From Pontibacillus marinus BH030004 = DSM 16465 (GTDB lineage Bacteria; Bacillota; Bacilli; Bacillales; BH030062), in NCBI RefSeq assembly GCF_000425225.1, contig NZ_AULJ01000032.1, forward strand, positions 19,057 to 83,056: DNA of 64,000 bases, in the 5' to 3' direction. Shown in pieces: positions 51,026 to 59,609 of this stretch. Both the position numbers and the translations under genes were made by a program. Below the pieces are notes generated by a model that saw only the letters and a list, made by a program, of their open reading frames with translations, ran no database searches and had not been told where the DNA came from. The stretch's first letter is position 1, and every line of letters starts with the position of its first letter.

Positions 51026-51532
51026 ATGGTGAAAGAAGAAGTACAGCAACTCGTAAATAATTTAATTCAAATTGAGCATGTTTCTACAACATTGTATTTA
51101 GCAATGTCGGCTTATCTGGATCGTAAAAACTTTACAGGCATGGCTAAATGGTTACGACTTCAATCGGAAGAAGAGCGCACTCACATGTTGACGTTGATCG
51201 ATTACCTTGCAGGGAAGGACGGAATCGTTCAGTTAAAGGAAATACCAGAACAGCCTACTAATTTTGGTACGCCACTTGAGACATTTAGAAGCGTGTTAGA
51301 GCATGAGCAATTTGTTACGAACTCCTACCGTCAAGCCTATGATTATATCAATCAAATCGATCCTCAAACAGCTGTTATCGTCCAAGACTTTTTAAGAGAA
51401 CAAATTGATGAGGAAGCTCAATCATTAACCATCGTAGAACGTTTAACTTTAGCTGAGAATAACCCTTCAGCCTTACTGCTGTTAGATCAAGAGTTGGGGC
51501 AAAGACAGGGTGGAGCACCTGCTGTAGGTTAA
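51026..51532 (+). CDS. Ferritin
   Basis: This 168-residue four-helix protein stores iron. The ferroxidase residues expected of bacterial ferritin are present: Glu in LIQIEHVSTTLYLAMSAY, Glu and His in QSEEERTHML, Glu in LEHEQFVTNSY, and the acidic REQIDEEAQ helix. There is no heme-binding Met pattern of bacterioferritin and no Dps-type N-terminus. TAGGGGTGG precedes the ATG. I saw no Fur or PerR box by eye. Confidence 0.87.
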   Translation: MVKEEVQQLVNNLIQIEHVSTTLYLAMSAYLDRKNFTGMAKWLRLQSEEERTHMLTLIDYLAGKDGIVQLKEIPEQPTNFGTPLETFRSVLEHEQFVTNSYRQAYDYINQIDPQTAVIVQDFLREQIDEEAQSLTIVERLTLAENNPSALLLLDQELGQRQGGAPAVG

Positions 51533-51585
51533 GTGTTTTATGAACGTGGTGAATGTCCATCGCGTTCCTCTTACACAATCGATAA

Positions 51586-51621
51586 AAAAGTGTCTGATCC
51601 GAGTGGAGCAGACACTTTTGA
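51586..51621. terminator. Bidirectional terminator
   Basis: AAAAGTGTCTG (51586-51596) pairs with CAGACACTTTT (51609-51619). It ends the ferritin gene and the converging hydrolase gene. Confidence 0.9.
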
Positions 51622-51635
51622 GTAACCATCAATGT

Positions 51636-52586
51636 TTATTTATTGTTTATAATGTTTTTTAAAGCAGTTTCTAATAAATAAGGGAAGTCTTCTGGATAGT
51701 CATGATCCAATCCTTCAATAAGCTTATACGTGTGCTTTACATTCTTCTCCTTCAATAACTCCACAAATCGATTGGTATCTTCAAGACAATCCTGATCTTG
51801 ATCTCCGCAAATTACGTATCCTTCGATCTCTTGGTCAGCAAGATACTCTAAGTTATCAGCTAACTCATCAATGTCAGGGAGCCATGGACCGACCAAAACG
51901 AATCCTTTTACAGGCAGGTCACCTTTTAAGATAGTGTGAAGGGCAACCCTGGCACCAGCAGAAAAACCACCTAGAATAAGCTGATCTTCATTTATACTCC
52001 CATGTTGTTTCAATTCCTCGTAATGCGCTTCTAGTTCTTGAGATCCTTTTTCAACATCATCCCAGGAGTAACCACCAGAGAATTCAATTTGGGATGATTG
52101 AGGCATCGCTAATGTATAACCATGAGAAGGTGCAGTGTACCAGTTTTCTTCGGTGCGGCGATTGTTTTCCTGGTTTCCATGTAAAGCGATTAGTAGCGGA
52201 TGACCTTCATCATTAGCACTTGGCATCATGACATCCATCTCGGGTTTTGCTTTCTCTTTTGCTTCTTCTTCACGTTTCTTACAAAGATCAAGCATGTACT
52301 GAAAATCGTCGTAGTTTCGGATGGAATCTAAGTCTTCATCTTCCTTCAAGTATTCATAGGAATACCAATGTCCTTTTTCAATGATCGCTTCTTTCATGAT
52401 GGCAAGAGCCTCTTCCTCACGACCAGATGCAGCGGCTAAAGAGTATTTAAAGTTGTAGATTTGAGCATGGTCACCCTTTATTTCATCTGCATGTTGAGTG
52501 ATAAATTGATAAGCTTCTTCCACACCACTCTCTACATATTTCTCAAGTGTTTCATTTAATAATTTAGTATAGGTTAATTGCGTCAT
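51636..52586 (-). CDS. Alpha/beta hydrolase with N-terminal helical domain
   Basis: The 316-residue protein has a ~110-residue helical, TPR-like N-terminal part (DEIKGDHAQIYNFKYSLAAA, and EEEALAIMKEAII). The carboxylesterase/phospholipase-type hydrolase follows, with LIALHGNQENNRR as oxyanion strand, GGFSAGARVAL as nucleophile elbow, Asp in VICGDQDQDC and His in EGLDHDYPED. There is no signal peptide. The substrate is unknown. ACGTACCTC before the ATG corresponds to GAGGTACGT on the minus strand. Confidence 0.85.
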   Translation of the reverse strand: MTQLTYTKLLNETLEKYVESGVEEAYQFITQHADEIKGDHAQIYNFKYSLAAASGREEEALAIMKEAIIEKGHWYSYEYLKEDEDLDSIRNYDDFQYMLDLCKKREEEAKEKAKPEMDVMMPSANDEGHPLLIALHGNQENNRRTEENWYTAPSHGYTLAMPQSSQIEFSGGYSWDDVEKGSQELEAHYEELKQHGSINEDQLILGGFSAGARVALHTILKGDLPVKGFVLVGPWLPDIDELADNLEYLADQEIEGYVICGDQDQDCLEDTNRFVELLKEKNVKHTYKLIEGLDHDYPEDFPYLLETALKNIINNK

Positions 52587-52659
52587 ACGTACCTCCGAAA
52601 TCCATTCTTCTATTATAATGGTGAGACTATAGCATAATGGGTGTTAAAAGACAAATCAT

Positions 52660-52702
52660 GAAAAAATCCTCCAGACTCTTTAGAGTCGGAGGACTTTTTT
52701 AG
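52660..52702. terminator. Bidirectional-looking terminator
   Basis: TCCTCCAGACTCT (52667-52679) pairs with AGAGTCGGAGGA (52682-52693), with A-run left and T-run right. It lies upstream of the hydrolase and downstream of the YiaA-like gene. Confidence 0.85.
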
Positions 52703-52759
52703 CAATATTTCGTGATGCTTTTTTAAAGTAAGTAAATGAGTTACTGCTTGGAATTTCGT

Positions 52760-53230
52760 TTATTCTTTTTCTCTAGCTCTCTGCGTATCTCGAACATTTT
52801 TCTGAACGGTGATCGCAGAGAATATACTAAGAACAAATGCCATCGCATAGAATCCTTTTTCACTCAAAATAATACTTCCCGCATTATATAAACCTATAGC
52901 CATAAGTGAAATAGCGATTATGATGGCAAACCAACTAATTCCATAGTAGATATTCGTAACAGGAATTCCTTCTTCTTTATCCCTTACGGCTTTTTGTAAG
53001 GATACGGCTGCAAAAAGGCCGAAAACTAATACCGCAAAGTAATAGCCTTTTTCATTTAGCTGCATGGTTGCATTATATAATCCAATTAAATAAGAAATGA
53101 TTCCAATAAACAATGCTGACCATGATGCACCTTTGAAAGCACCGGTAGGCTCGCCTTCTCTTCTTTCAGGTTTTACTTTAGGTCCTTCTTGAGGATCCTT
53201 TTCCATTAAAGCTTCATTACTGTTCGACAC
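52760..53230 (-). CDS. YiaA/YiaB two-helix membrane protein
   Basis: This 156-residue protein has a charged N-terminus and two copies of the YiaA/YiaB unit. The first is [20 protein letters not shown] with [20 protein letters not shown]; the second is [20 protein letters not shown] with [20 protein letters not shown]. Each copy is followed by (A/N)VRD. Four membrane helices result. The function of the family is unknown. AGGGAGGGG precedes the ATG on the minus strand. Confidence 0.85.
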   Translation of the reverse strand: MSNSNEALMEKDPQEGPKVKPERREGEPTGAFKGASWSALFIGIISYLIGLYNATMQLNEKGYYFAVLVFGLFAAVSLQKAVRDKEEGIPVTNIYYGISWFAIIIAISLMAIGLYNAGSIILSEKGFYAMAFVLSIFSAITVQKNVRDTQRAREKE

Positions 53231-53415
53231 TTCATCCCCTCCCTTATTGTAAAAATGAAGCCTAACAGATCATACACTGTCAGTCCTTCATCAACTTATC
53301 TCATATTTTACCATAAAGATGCTTTTTTAAAAGAAAGGAATTGATTTAATTTCATAATTTTGAAACAATTAACAGTAACAAGTTTCCAGTTTTTTAGTGA
53401 AGGAGGAATGTCACT

Positions 53416-53910
53416 ATGGTGTTCAAAGCCAAAAAGGATCGCTTTTTTACCATTTTTAAAACGAAAATGATTACGAATATGACTTTAATGTTTGTTATTC
53501 CTTTTGTTGTTGATGCCTCCACCAGAACCCCTTTATTTATTACAATTTGGGCCTCACTCTATTTAGGTATCCTCACCTCAGTGATCATGATGATAGCGAA
53601 TATCCGGTATGAATTTCTTGATGACCATCTCAAAATTAAAGGAGGACCATTAAGAAAGAAAATTCCTTATTCCAAAATCATCTATGCTAGATCTACGGAT
53701 GATGTCTTTGATGGCTTCAGAGTATTAACAGCGAGTGAGGCTGTAGAAATCGTGTTTGGACATGGATGGTGGGGAAACGTCAAAATCTCTCCAGAAAATC
53801 AAAATACATTCATACACACATTAAAATATTATTGCCCTCAAGCTGAAATAGAGAAGGATTTGATAGAAACAGAGGAGCCAATGGATGTTGACATGTATTT
53901 TGAAAAGTAA
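53416..53910 (+). CDS. PH-domain membrane protein, 164 aa
   Basis: Two N-terminal helices (MITNMTLMFVIPFVVDAS, WASLYLGILTSVIMMIANI) are followed by a bacterial PH domain: YEFLDDHLKIKGGPLRKKIP, YSKIIYARSTDDV and VEIVFGHGWWGNVKISPENQ. Such proteins (bPH_6 type) are common in Bacillus; their role is unknown. AAGGAGGAATG precedes the ATG. A strong terminator follows. Confidence 0.8.
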   Translation: MVFKAKKDRFFTIFKTKMITNMTLMFVIPFVVDASTRTPLFITIWASLYLGILTSVIMMIANIRYEFLDDHLKIKGGPLRKKIPYSKIIYARSTDDVFDGFRVLTASEAVEIVFGHGWWGNVKISPENQNTFIHTLKYYCPQAEIEKDLIETEEPMDVDMYFEK

Positions 53911-53922
53911 AATGTAAGTGCA

Positions 53923-53957
53923 AGTGACCATCGAATAGTTCGATGGTCACTTTTTCT
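53923..53957 (+). terminator. Terminator of the PH-domain gene
   Basis: AGTGACCATCGAA (53923-53935) pairs perfectly with TTCGATGGTCACT (53939-53951), followed by TTTTCT. Confidence 0.92.
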
Positions 53958-54048
53958 AATGCTTGCTTACATATTTTTGTAAATAGACGACATACAGTGT
54001 AGAATGAATGCTAACATATGGAAAATTATTCTTTTAGGGGGAGATTCA

Positions 54049-55902
54049 TTGAATAATTATAAGATTAGTATGTTGATCATAATGATATTACTTGCAAGTC
54101 TATTAGTAGCTTGTAACGCTGGTTCTAATGAAAACAATGAGTCTATGAATCATGAAGCGGAGACCAAGGATGATCAAAAATCTAACTCCCAAGATACAAG
54201 CACAAGCGATGATAAGGAAATAGCAACAGAAATAAAGGTAGAAGACGGTAGAACTCAACCTGTTTTTTCGCATGAAGATGCCATTGTCGAAACGGTGTAC
54301 ATACAGTCTCCTGTAGATAGTGACAATGATGGAGAAAAGGATCTTATTTATGCAGACATTATGCGTCCAAAAGCGACTCAAGATGAACTCAAGGTGCCAG
54401 CTGTTTATGTGATGAGTCCTTATTTTGAAGGGCTAAACGAAATCGAATTCCATGATGTCGATGTTGAATTAGATGGTAAACCATTTGGAAAAGTTCAAGA
54501 TAAATTCAGAGGGAAATTGGACGATTTTCTTGTACCACGAGGGTACGCCATGATCGAAGCGCACGCACCCGGTACTGGCCTTTCTGAAGGTTGTCCTTCC
54601 ATAGGGGGAGATAGTGAAGTAGCAGCCGGACGTGCGGTCATTGATTGGCTGAACGGAAAAGCGAAAGCATTCGATGAAAATGGGGATGAAGTGAAAGCAA
54701 GCTGGTCTACAGGCAAAGCTGGAATGATGGGTGTATCTTATAATGGCACGATTCCGAACGCATTAGCTGCTGAAGGTGTAGAAGGTCTTGAGACCATCAT
54801 TCCGATTTCAGCTATCAGTAATTGGTATGGTTATTACCGTGCTAACGGGTTGGTTGTGGCACCAGAAGGATATCAGGGAGAAGATGCTGACGTCCTAGCA
54901 AAAGCAGTCTTAACACGTGAAAATCCAGAAACATGTTCTGATGCTATCGATTCTCTTGTTAAGAAGCAAGATCGAGACTCAGCAGACTATAATGATTTTT
55001 GGGATAAACGAAACTATACGAAAAACGCAAATAATGTGAAAGCTAGTGTTTTTATTGTTCATGGATTAAATGATTGGAACGTAAAGACCAGCCAATTTTC
55101 TCAGTGGTGGGGTGCGCTGTCTAAGCATGATGTACCTCGGAAGTTATGGCTACACCAAGGTGGACATGGTGGTGTGAGCAGAAAAAGAGGAGAAGAATGG
55201 TACAGTACGATGAACAAGTGGTTTGACCATTGGCTGTATGATGTTGATAACGGCATTATGGATACAGCAATGGTTGAAATTGAACGAGAAAATAATGAAT
55301 GGAAAGCATATGAAGATTGGCCAGGGAATGACCCAGAAGTTTCGAAACTTCATTTGAATTTAGGAAGTGAGGGTAAGCCTGGATTAATTGGAGAAAACAA
55401 AAGCAACAATAAGGCTAAATCTTACACGATTGTAGATGACTCTAGCCTAGTGGCAAAAGATTTAATTAAGAATCTAGAGGAAAGCAATCAACATCGATTG
55501 GCTTATGTAACCACGAAACTAAAAGAGTCTGTTCGTATAAGCGGAAGACCTATCGTAAACATTCATGCTAGTATAAATCAATCTGAAACAAACCTAACAG
55601 CTTTACTCGTAGACTATAATAAAGGTTCCGGAGAAATCGTCACACGAGGTTGGATGGATCCGCAAAATCGTAAATCTTTATCAGAACCGAAGGATGTTGT
55701 GTCAGGCAAAACCTATAAACTCCAATGGAATTTGCAGCCTGATGATTACATTTTTGAAGCGGGACACCAAATCGGTTTAGTCTTAATTTCTTCCGATTAC
55801 AACTACACCCTTCGCCCAGATCCAGGAGCAGAGATTACAGTACAGGCAGACGGTGCCTTTCTTACATTGCCGGTTGTAGGGGAAATGAAGACTTCTGATT
55901 AA
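54049..55902 (+). CDS. Lipoprotein S15-family peptidase (Xaa-Pro dipeptidyl-peptidase / CocE-like)
   Basis: The 617-residue protein starts with a lipoprotein signal (KISMLIIMILLASLLVACNA) and a long Ser/Asn/Asp-rich linker. An S15 hydrolase domain follows, with the nucleophile in GMMGVSYNGTIPN, Asp in FIVHGLNDWNVKTSQ and His in LWLHQGGHGG. A C-terminal jelly-roll domain of the X-Pro dipeptidyl-peptidase type completes it. It should remove Xaa-Pro dipeptides (or act as an esterase) outside the cell. The start is a TTG at 54049 with AGGGGGAGA upstream. A strong terminator follows. Confidence 0.88.
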   Translation: MNNYKISMLIIMILLASLLVACNAGSNENNESMNHEAETKDDQKSNSQDTSTSDDKEIATEIKVEDGRTQPVFSHEDAIVETVYIQSPVDSDNDGEKDLIYADIMRPKATQDELKVPAVYVMSPYFEGLNEIEFHDVDVELDGKPFGKVQDKFRGKLDDFLVPRGYAMIEAHAPGTGLSEGCPSIGGDSEVAAGRAVIDWLNGKAKAFDENGDEVKASWSTGKAGMMGVSYNGTIPNALAAEGVEGLETIIPISAISNWYGYYRANGLVVAPEGYQGEDADVLAKAVLTRENPETCSDAIDSLVKKQDRDSADYNDFWDKRNYTKNANNVKASVFIVHGLNDWNVKTSQFSQWWGALSKHDVPRKLWLHQGGHGGVSRKRGEEWYSTMNKWFDHWLYDVDNGIMDTAMVEIERENNEWKAYEDWPGNDPEVSKLHLNLGSEGKPGLIGENKSNNKAKSYTIVDDSSLVAKDLIKNLEESNQHRLAYVTTKLKESVRISGRPIVNIHASINQSETNLTALLVDYNKGSGEIVTRGWMDPQNRKSLSEPKDVVSGKTYKLQWNLQPDDYIFEAGHQIGLVLISSDYNYTLRPDPGAEITVQADGAFLTLPVVGEMKTSD

Positions 55903-55918
55903 TGAAGTGAAATATTTA

Positions 55919-55966
55919 TGAAAAGCGTAATGCCCTATTTGATAGGAGGCATTACGCTTTTTTTAT
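55919..55966 (+). terminator. Terminator of the S15 peptidase gene
   Basis: AAAAGCGTAATGCC (55920-55933) pairs perfectly with GGCATTACGCTTTT (55948-55961), followed by more T. Confidence 0.92.
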
Positions 55967-56161
55967 AAATGGTAAAATAATTGAATTTAAATATAACCTT
56001 CGAAGAATGACTCTTCATTATATAGGACATTCTTACTTATTATTAATTTCATATACAATTTCTGGTTAGTTGATATTAAAATGGGAGGGGATGTTTTCTA
56101 ATAACTTTTGCGTTATTGGGTGCAAGGTTTTATAGATAGTATGAGTAAAAGGGGGCAAAGC

Positions 56162-57517
56162 ATGTTTAGAATAGCTAGGTGGTTGAAGAATTCTAAAAGA
56201 GTTAAGAAAATTTTTCTATATGGATTATTTGTTTTTCTAATTTTCTCTCTCTGGTTTTCTTATTCGGTTTACAAACAGCAAAGGTGGAATGCTCATTATG
56301 CTGTAAATGAAATGTATCATATCTCTCGTCTTACATATGAGGATTTCAGTCGAATGGAACAAAGAGAATTTGGTGTTCCTTATAGTCTACAAAAACGATT
56401 ACATAATTTATTTGAGGAAACCCAGCAGTTAAAACGTCACTTTAATTTTTATGAAGAAAATAAAAATGATCTCAATACCAATTTATATTTGAATGGTAGG
56501 TATTTTATTGAAGGTTTATCTATCTTAGAACTTCGTCATAAACAAGATTTATGGAGTCAAACTGACCGGAAATATTATGACAAACTATTAACCTATGTAA
56601 AAAACCTTTCAAACGTGTTAAAGAAAGAAAAAGAAGGTTTTGAATCAACGCCACTGTTTGCGATATTTAATGTGAATAATCTTTCTGAACAAATAGAAGC
56701 TATTAATCGCTTGAGCTATTCCTATGTTTCTAACCATCAAGTATCAGAAGTAAAGACGATGAGCCAAGAAAAAATGAAAGAAATGATTGCTCGTCAAGTA
56801 AGTAAAAGTGCTAAAGAGATCCGTATTGATATTCAGAATACATCTGACGAATTTCGAAGTGAGTATGATTTTGAAATCGATGGAGAGATGCATGGAGAAG
56901 TAAGTCCTTATACAGGTCTTGTAACGAAAATTAACTATAATTCTAGAGAGAATCCTACCCAAGATTTATCAAAAGAGGATGCTGAGAAATCTGCGGTAGC
57001 CTTTCTCAATCATATTTTTGAAGGTGACTATAACTATAAAATAACGTATAACGGAATCAATCATAATCGGAGCTATTCAGGATCTGGAGCACCTAACATT
57101 CAACTGCATAGCTTTTATGCAGTACCTCTCAATGGAGAGTATCCATACCTTCAACCATTCCATAATCAGTTTGGTATTTACATTGATAAACATACCGGTG
57201 AAATTGGTGACTTTCATATAACGAGTATTAGAAATAAAACGAATAACTTTTTCTCGAATGAATTTTTCACTAGAGACTTTAAACTAAATGTATCAAAAGA
57301 GGAAGCTGCTAAGAAATTAAAGTTATTTAAAGAAAAAGGTCTCTTAGAGCAACATAACAATATTGAGAAATATAGTTTTAATAATACAGGAATCATATAT
57401 TCACAGTTGTCTGGAGAATTTGAGCTTGTACATGAATTCAGAGGGATGAATAAATCAGATCTACTATTTGTGAATGCGACTGATGGTTATCTTGATCAAC
57501 CTTATGAAGATTTTTAA
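56162..57517 (+). CDS. Membrane-anchored PepSY-type protein, 451 aa
   Basis: A basic N-terminus and one helix (IFLYGLFVFLIFSLWFSYSV) anchor a large outside region. Residues ~50-230 are helical. The rest holds two PepSY-like units, with FEIDGEMHGEVSPYTGLVTK and later YIDKHTGEIGDFHI, each preceded by a KEEA helix (LSKEDAEKSAVAFL, VSKEEAAKKLKLFK). The layout recalls YpeB/YcdB-type proteins that restrain cell-wall enzymes, which is only an analogy. The ATG at 56162 follows GGGGG (56151-56155). Confidence 0.7.
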   Translation: MFRIARWLKNSKRVKKIFLYGLFVFLIFSLWFSYSVYKQQRWNAHYAVNEMYHISRLTYEDFSRMEQREFGVPYSLQKRLHNLFEETQQLKRHFNFYEENKNDLNTNLYLNGRYFIEGLSILELRHKQDLWSQTDRKYYDKLLTYVKNLSNVLKKEKEGFESTPLFAIFNVNNLSEQIEAINRLSYSYVSNHQVSEVKTMSQEKMKEMIARQVSKSAKEIRIDIQNTSDEFRSEYDFEIDGEMHGEVSPYTGLVTKINYNSRENPTQDLSKEDAEKSAVAFLNHIFEGDYNYKITYNGINHNRSYSGSGAPNIQLHSFYAVPLNGEYPYLQPFHNQFGIYIDKHTGEIGDFHITSIRNKTNNFFSNEFFTRDFKLNVSKEEAAKKLKLFKEKGLLEQHNNIEKYSFNNTGIIYSQLSGEFELVHEFRGMNKSDLLFVNATDGYLDQPYEDF

Positions 57518-57548
57518 CCTTAAAATATAAACCTTATATAAACTGAAA

Positions 57549-57580
57549 TCCCTTATCAATAAATGATGAGGGTTTTTTTC
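57549..57580 (+). terminator. Terminator after the PepSY gene
   Basis: CCCTTATCA (57551-57559) pairs with TGATGAGGG (57564-57572), followed by a run of T. Confidence 0.85.
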
Positions 57581-57783
57581 TATAATCTTAAATTAAATGG
57601 AGACACCAGTTTTGTAACACATTCTACATAAACCTGTGTCGATTTTTGTTGAAACGAGTTGTATTTTCATGGTATGAATATAGTATAGAATACTTAAAAT
57701 AAACTAATTGAATAGGGATATAGTCTTGTTGGTTTTACCTTGGCTGATCTCTTGTTGGAAGAGTAAGGAAGGGCTTTAATAGA

Positions 57784-59439
57784 ATGGTATATTTAATAGG
57801 AATTGGTGTACTGGTTGTTAGCTTATGTTCTTTTTATATTTTGAAGCAAAAAGGAAACATTTCTACTCTTCTAAAAAAGGACGATGAAATAAATCAAATT
57901 ACAATGAACAAAGGAATAACAGAGGACGATCTAAAAAAAGCTTTAGAACGAAATGAGTTCACTCTTTTTTACCAGCCAAAGCTTCACCTGAGAACATTTG
58001 AAATCACAGGTGCTGAAGCTTTAATACGTTGGGAACATCCAGAGAAAGGCTTAGTACCTCCCAACGAATTTATACCGATTGCTGAAGCAACAGGTATGAT
58101 TCTTCCTATCGGGAAGTGGGCATTACATACAGCTTGTAAACAAACGAAAACATGGCAAAATGACGGATTATCAGACATGGTGATTTCGGTAAATCTTTCA
58201 GGAGGCCAGTTGTTCCAACCAAATCTTGCAGATGAAATTCAAAATATTTTACAAGAGGTCAATTTGTCACCAAAGTACCTAGAACTCGAGGTTACAGAAA
58301 GTATGATGATGGATTTTGAGTTAGGTATTCAAGCATTGAAAGAACTGAAGAGAATCGGTGTTCAGATTAGCTTAGATGACTTTGGGACAGGGTATAGTTC
58401 CCTCTCATACTTAAAAGATCTACCTATTGATAAGCTTAAAATTGATCAATCCTTTGTGTACAATTGTACAGAAGATGCCAAAGACGAAACTATTGTCAAA
58501 ACGATTATTGCAATGTCTCATGAATTAGATTTAGGAGTTGTAGCTGAAGGTGTTGAGACAAAAGGACATTTGCTTAAATTACAAAACAACCTCTGTGATG
58601 AAGCTCAAGGGTACTTCTTTAGCAAACCATTACCTCCTGAAGAGTTTGTAAGTAAATTTGCAGAAATACAGGACCACCCGCACGCTTTTAGTCTTTCTAA
58701 AGAAGTTTCAAGAGAGAAGGAAATGGAGAGGTTAATCCTAAATGCACAAAATGAATTGACTGAAACGGTACGTCAGCAACAAGGGATGATCTTTAAGTTT
58801 GAAAAAGTAGGGGACCGTTTTATCCATACATTATGTGACGGGGAATTGCTTTATAAAGTTGGCTTAATCCCTGAAAAAGTTGTTGGAAAAGAGTTAAAAG
58901 ACTTTCTTGCATATGAGGATCTCCAACCCAAACTTTCTTATTATGAAAGAGCTTGGAGTGGGGAAGATCATGTAACATACGAGGGAAACTTTGGCGATGT
59001 TTATTACCTTGCCTCCTTACGCCCAGTTCGAAAAGGAGGAGAGGTAAAAGCAGTTATTGGATCATGTGTTGATATTACAGAAAGAAAGCAGATTGAAAAA
59101 GAGCTACTTCAAAGTGAGACAACAAACAGATTTGTGTTAGACAACGTTAGTGATCTTGTTATTACATTGGATCCAAATGACACTATCATGTATGCTTCTC
59201 CATCAGTAGAGAAGGTTTTAGGTTACTCAGTTCAAGACATCATTGGGGATTCAATTCAAAATTATATTTATTTTGGACTTCCGCATGAAGAGGGTGAGTC
59301 CCATCTAGTTTTTCAAGATATAGACGGAGGAAGAGTGGAAGTAGAAGTCATTTTTAATTCTTTAATTAGTGACAAAGGTCAATTGGAAAAGAAGGTTTTA
59401 GTAGGTCACCTTCATTCAATGATTAAGAGTACAATCTAA
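57784..59439 (+). CDS. Cyclic-di-GMP phosphodiesterase, EAL-PAS-PAS
   Basis: The 551-residue protein begins with one membrane helix (YLIGIGVLVVSLCSFYIL). An EAL domain follows at ~45-290, with all key motifs visible: GAEALIRWEHPEKGLV, SVNLSGGQL, LEVTESMM, LDDFGTGYSSLSYLK, KIDQSFV, EGVET and QGYFFSKPL. It should be an active c-di-GMP hydrolase. Two PAS-type sensor domains come last (~330-430 with a PAC tail SCVDITERKQIEKELL, then ~435-551 with LDPNDTIMYASPSVEKVLGY). No GGDEF domain is present. AGGAAGGGC precedes the ATG. Confidence 0.88.
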   Translation: MVYLIGIGVLVVSLCSFYILKQKGNISTLLKKDDEINQITMNKGITEDDLKKALERNEFTLFYQPKLHLRTFEITGAEALIRWEHPEKGLVPPNEFIPIAEATGMILPIGKWALHTACKQTKTWQNDGLSDMVISVNLSGGQLFQPNLADEIQNILQEVNLSPKYLELEVTESMMMDFELGIQALKELKRIGVQISLDDFGTGYSSLSYLKDLPIDKLKIDQSFVYNCTEDAKDETIVKTIIAMSHELDLGVVAEGVETKGHLLKLQNNLCDEAQGYFFSKPLPPEEFVSKFAEIQDHPHAFSLSKEVSREKEMERLILNAQNELTETVRQQQGMIFKFEKVGDRFIHTLCDGELLYKVGLIPEKVVGKELKDFLAYEDLQPKLSYYERAWSGEDHVTYEGNFGDVYYLASLRPVRKGGEVKAVIGSCVDITERKQIEKELLQSETTNRFVLDNVSDLVITLDPNDTIMYASPSVEKVLGYSVQDIIGDSIQNYIYFGLPHEEGESHLVFQDIDGGRVEVEVIFNSLISDKGQLEKKVLVGHLHSMIKSTI

Positions 59440-59459
59440 AATGACAAATAGTAAATGTG

Positions 59460-59508
59460 AAAAAGTGTCTATACCTCTGTAAGAGCGGAGGGATAGGCAC
59501 TTTTATTT
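59460..59508 (+). terminator. Terminator of the EAL gene
   Basis: AAAAGTGTCTATACCTC (59461-59477) pairs with GAGGGATAGGCACTTTT (59488-59504), with few mismatches. Confidence 0.85.
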
Positions 59509-59609
59509 GTGCTTAACACCCCTCATATTTCGGTACAACTTTTACTCTGATAAATATGGAGTAGTTGGTAAAAATATAATATATGTCTATCGTTATAGGA
59601 GGTAGGGTG

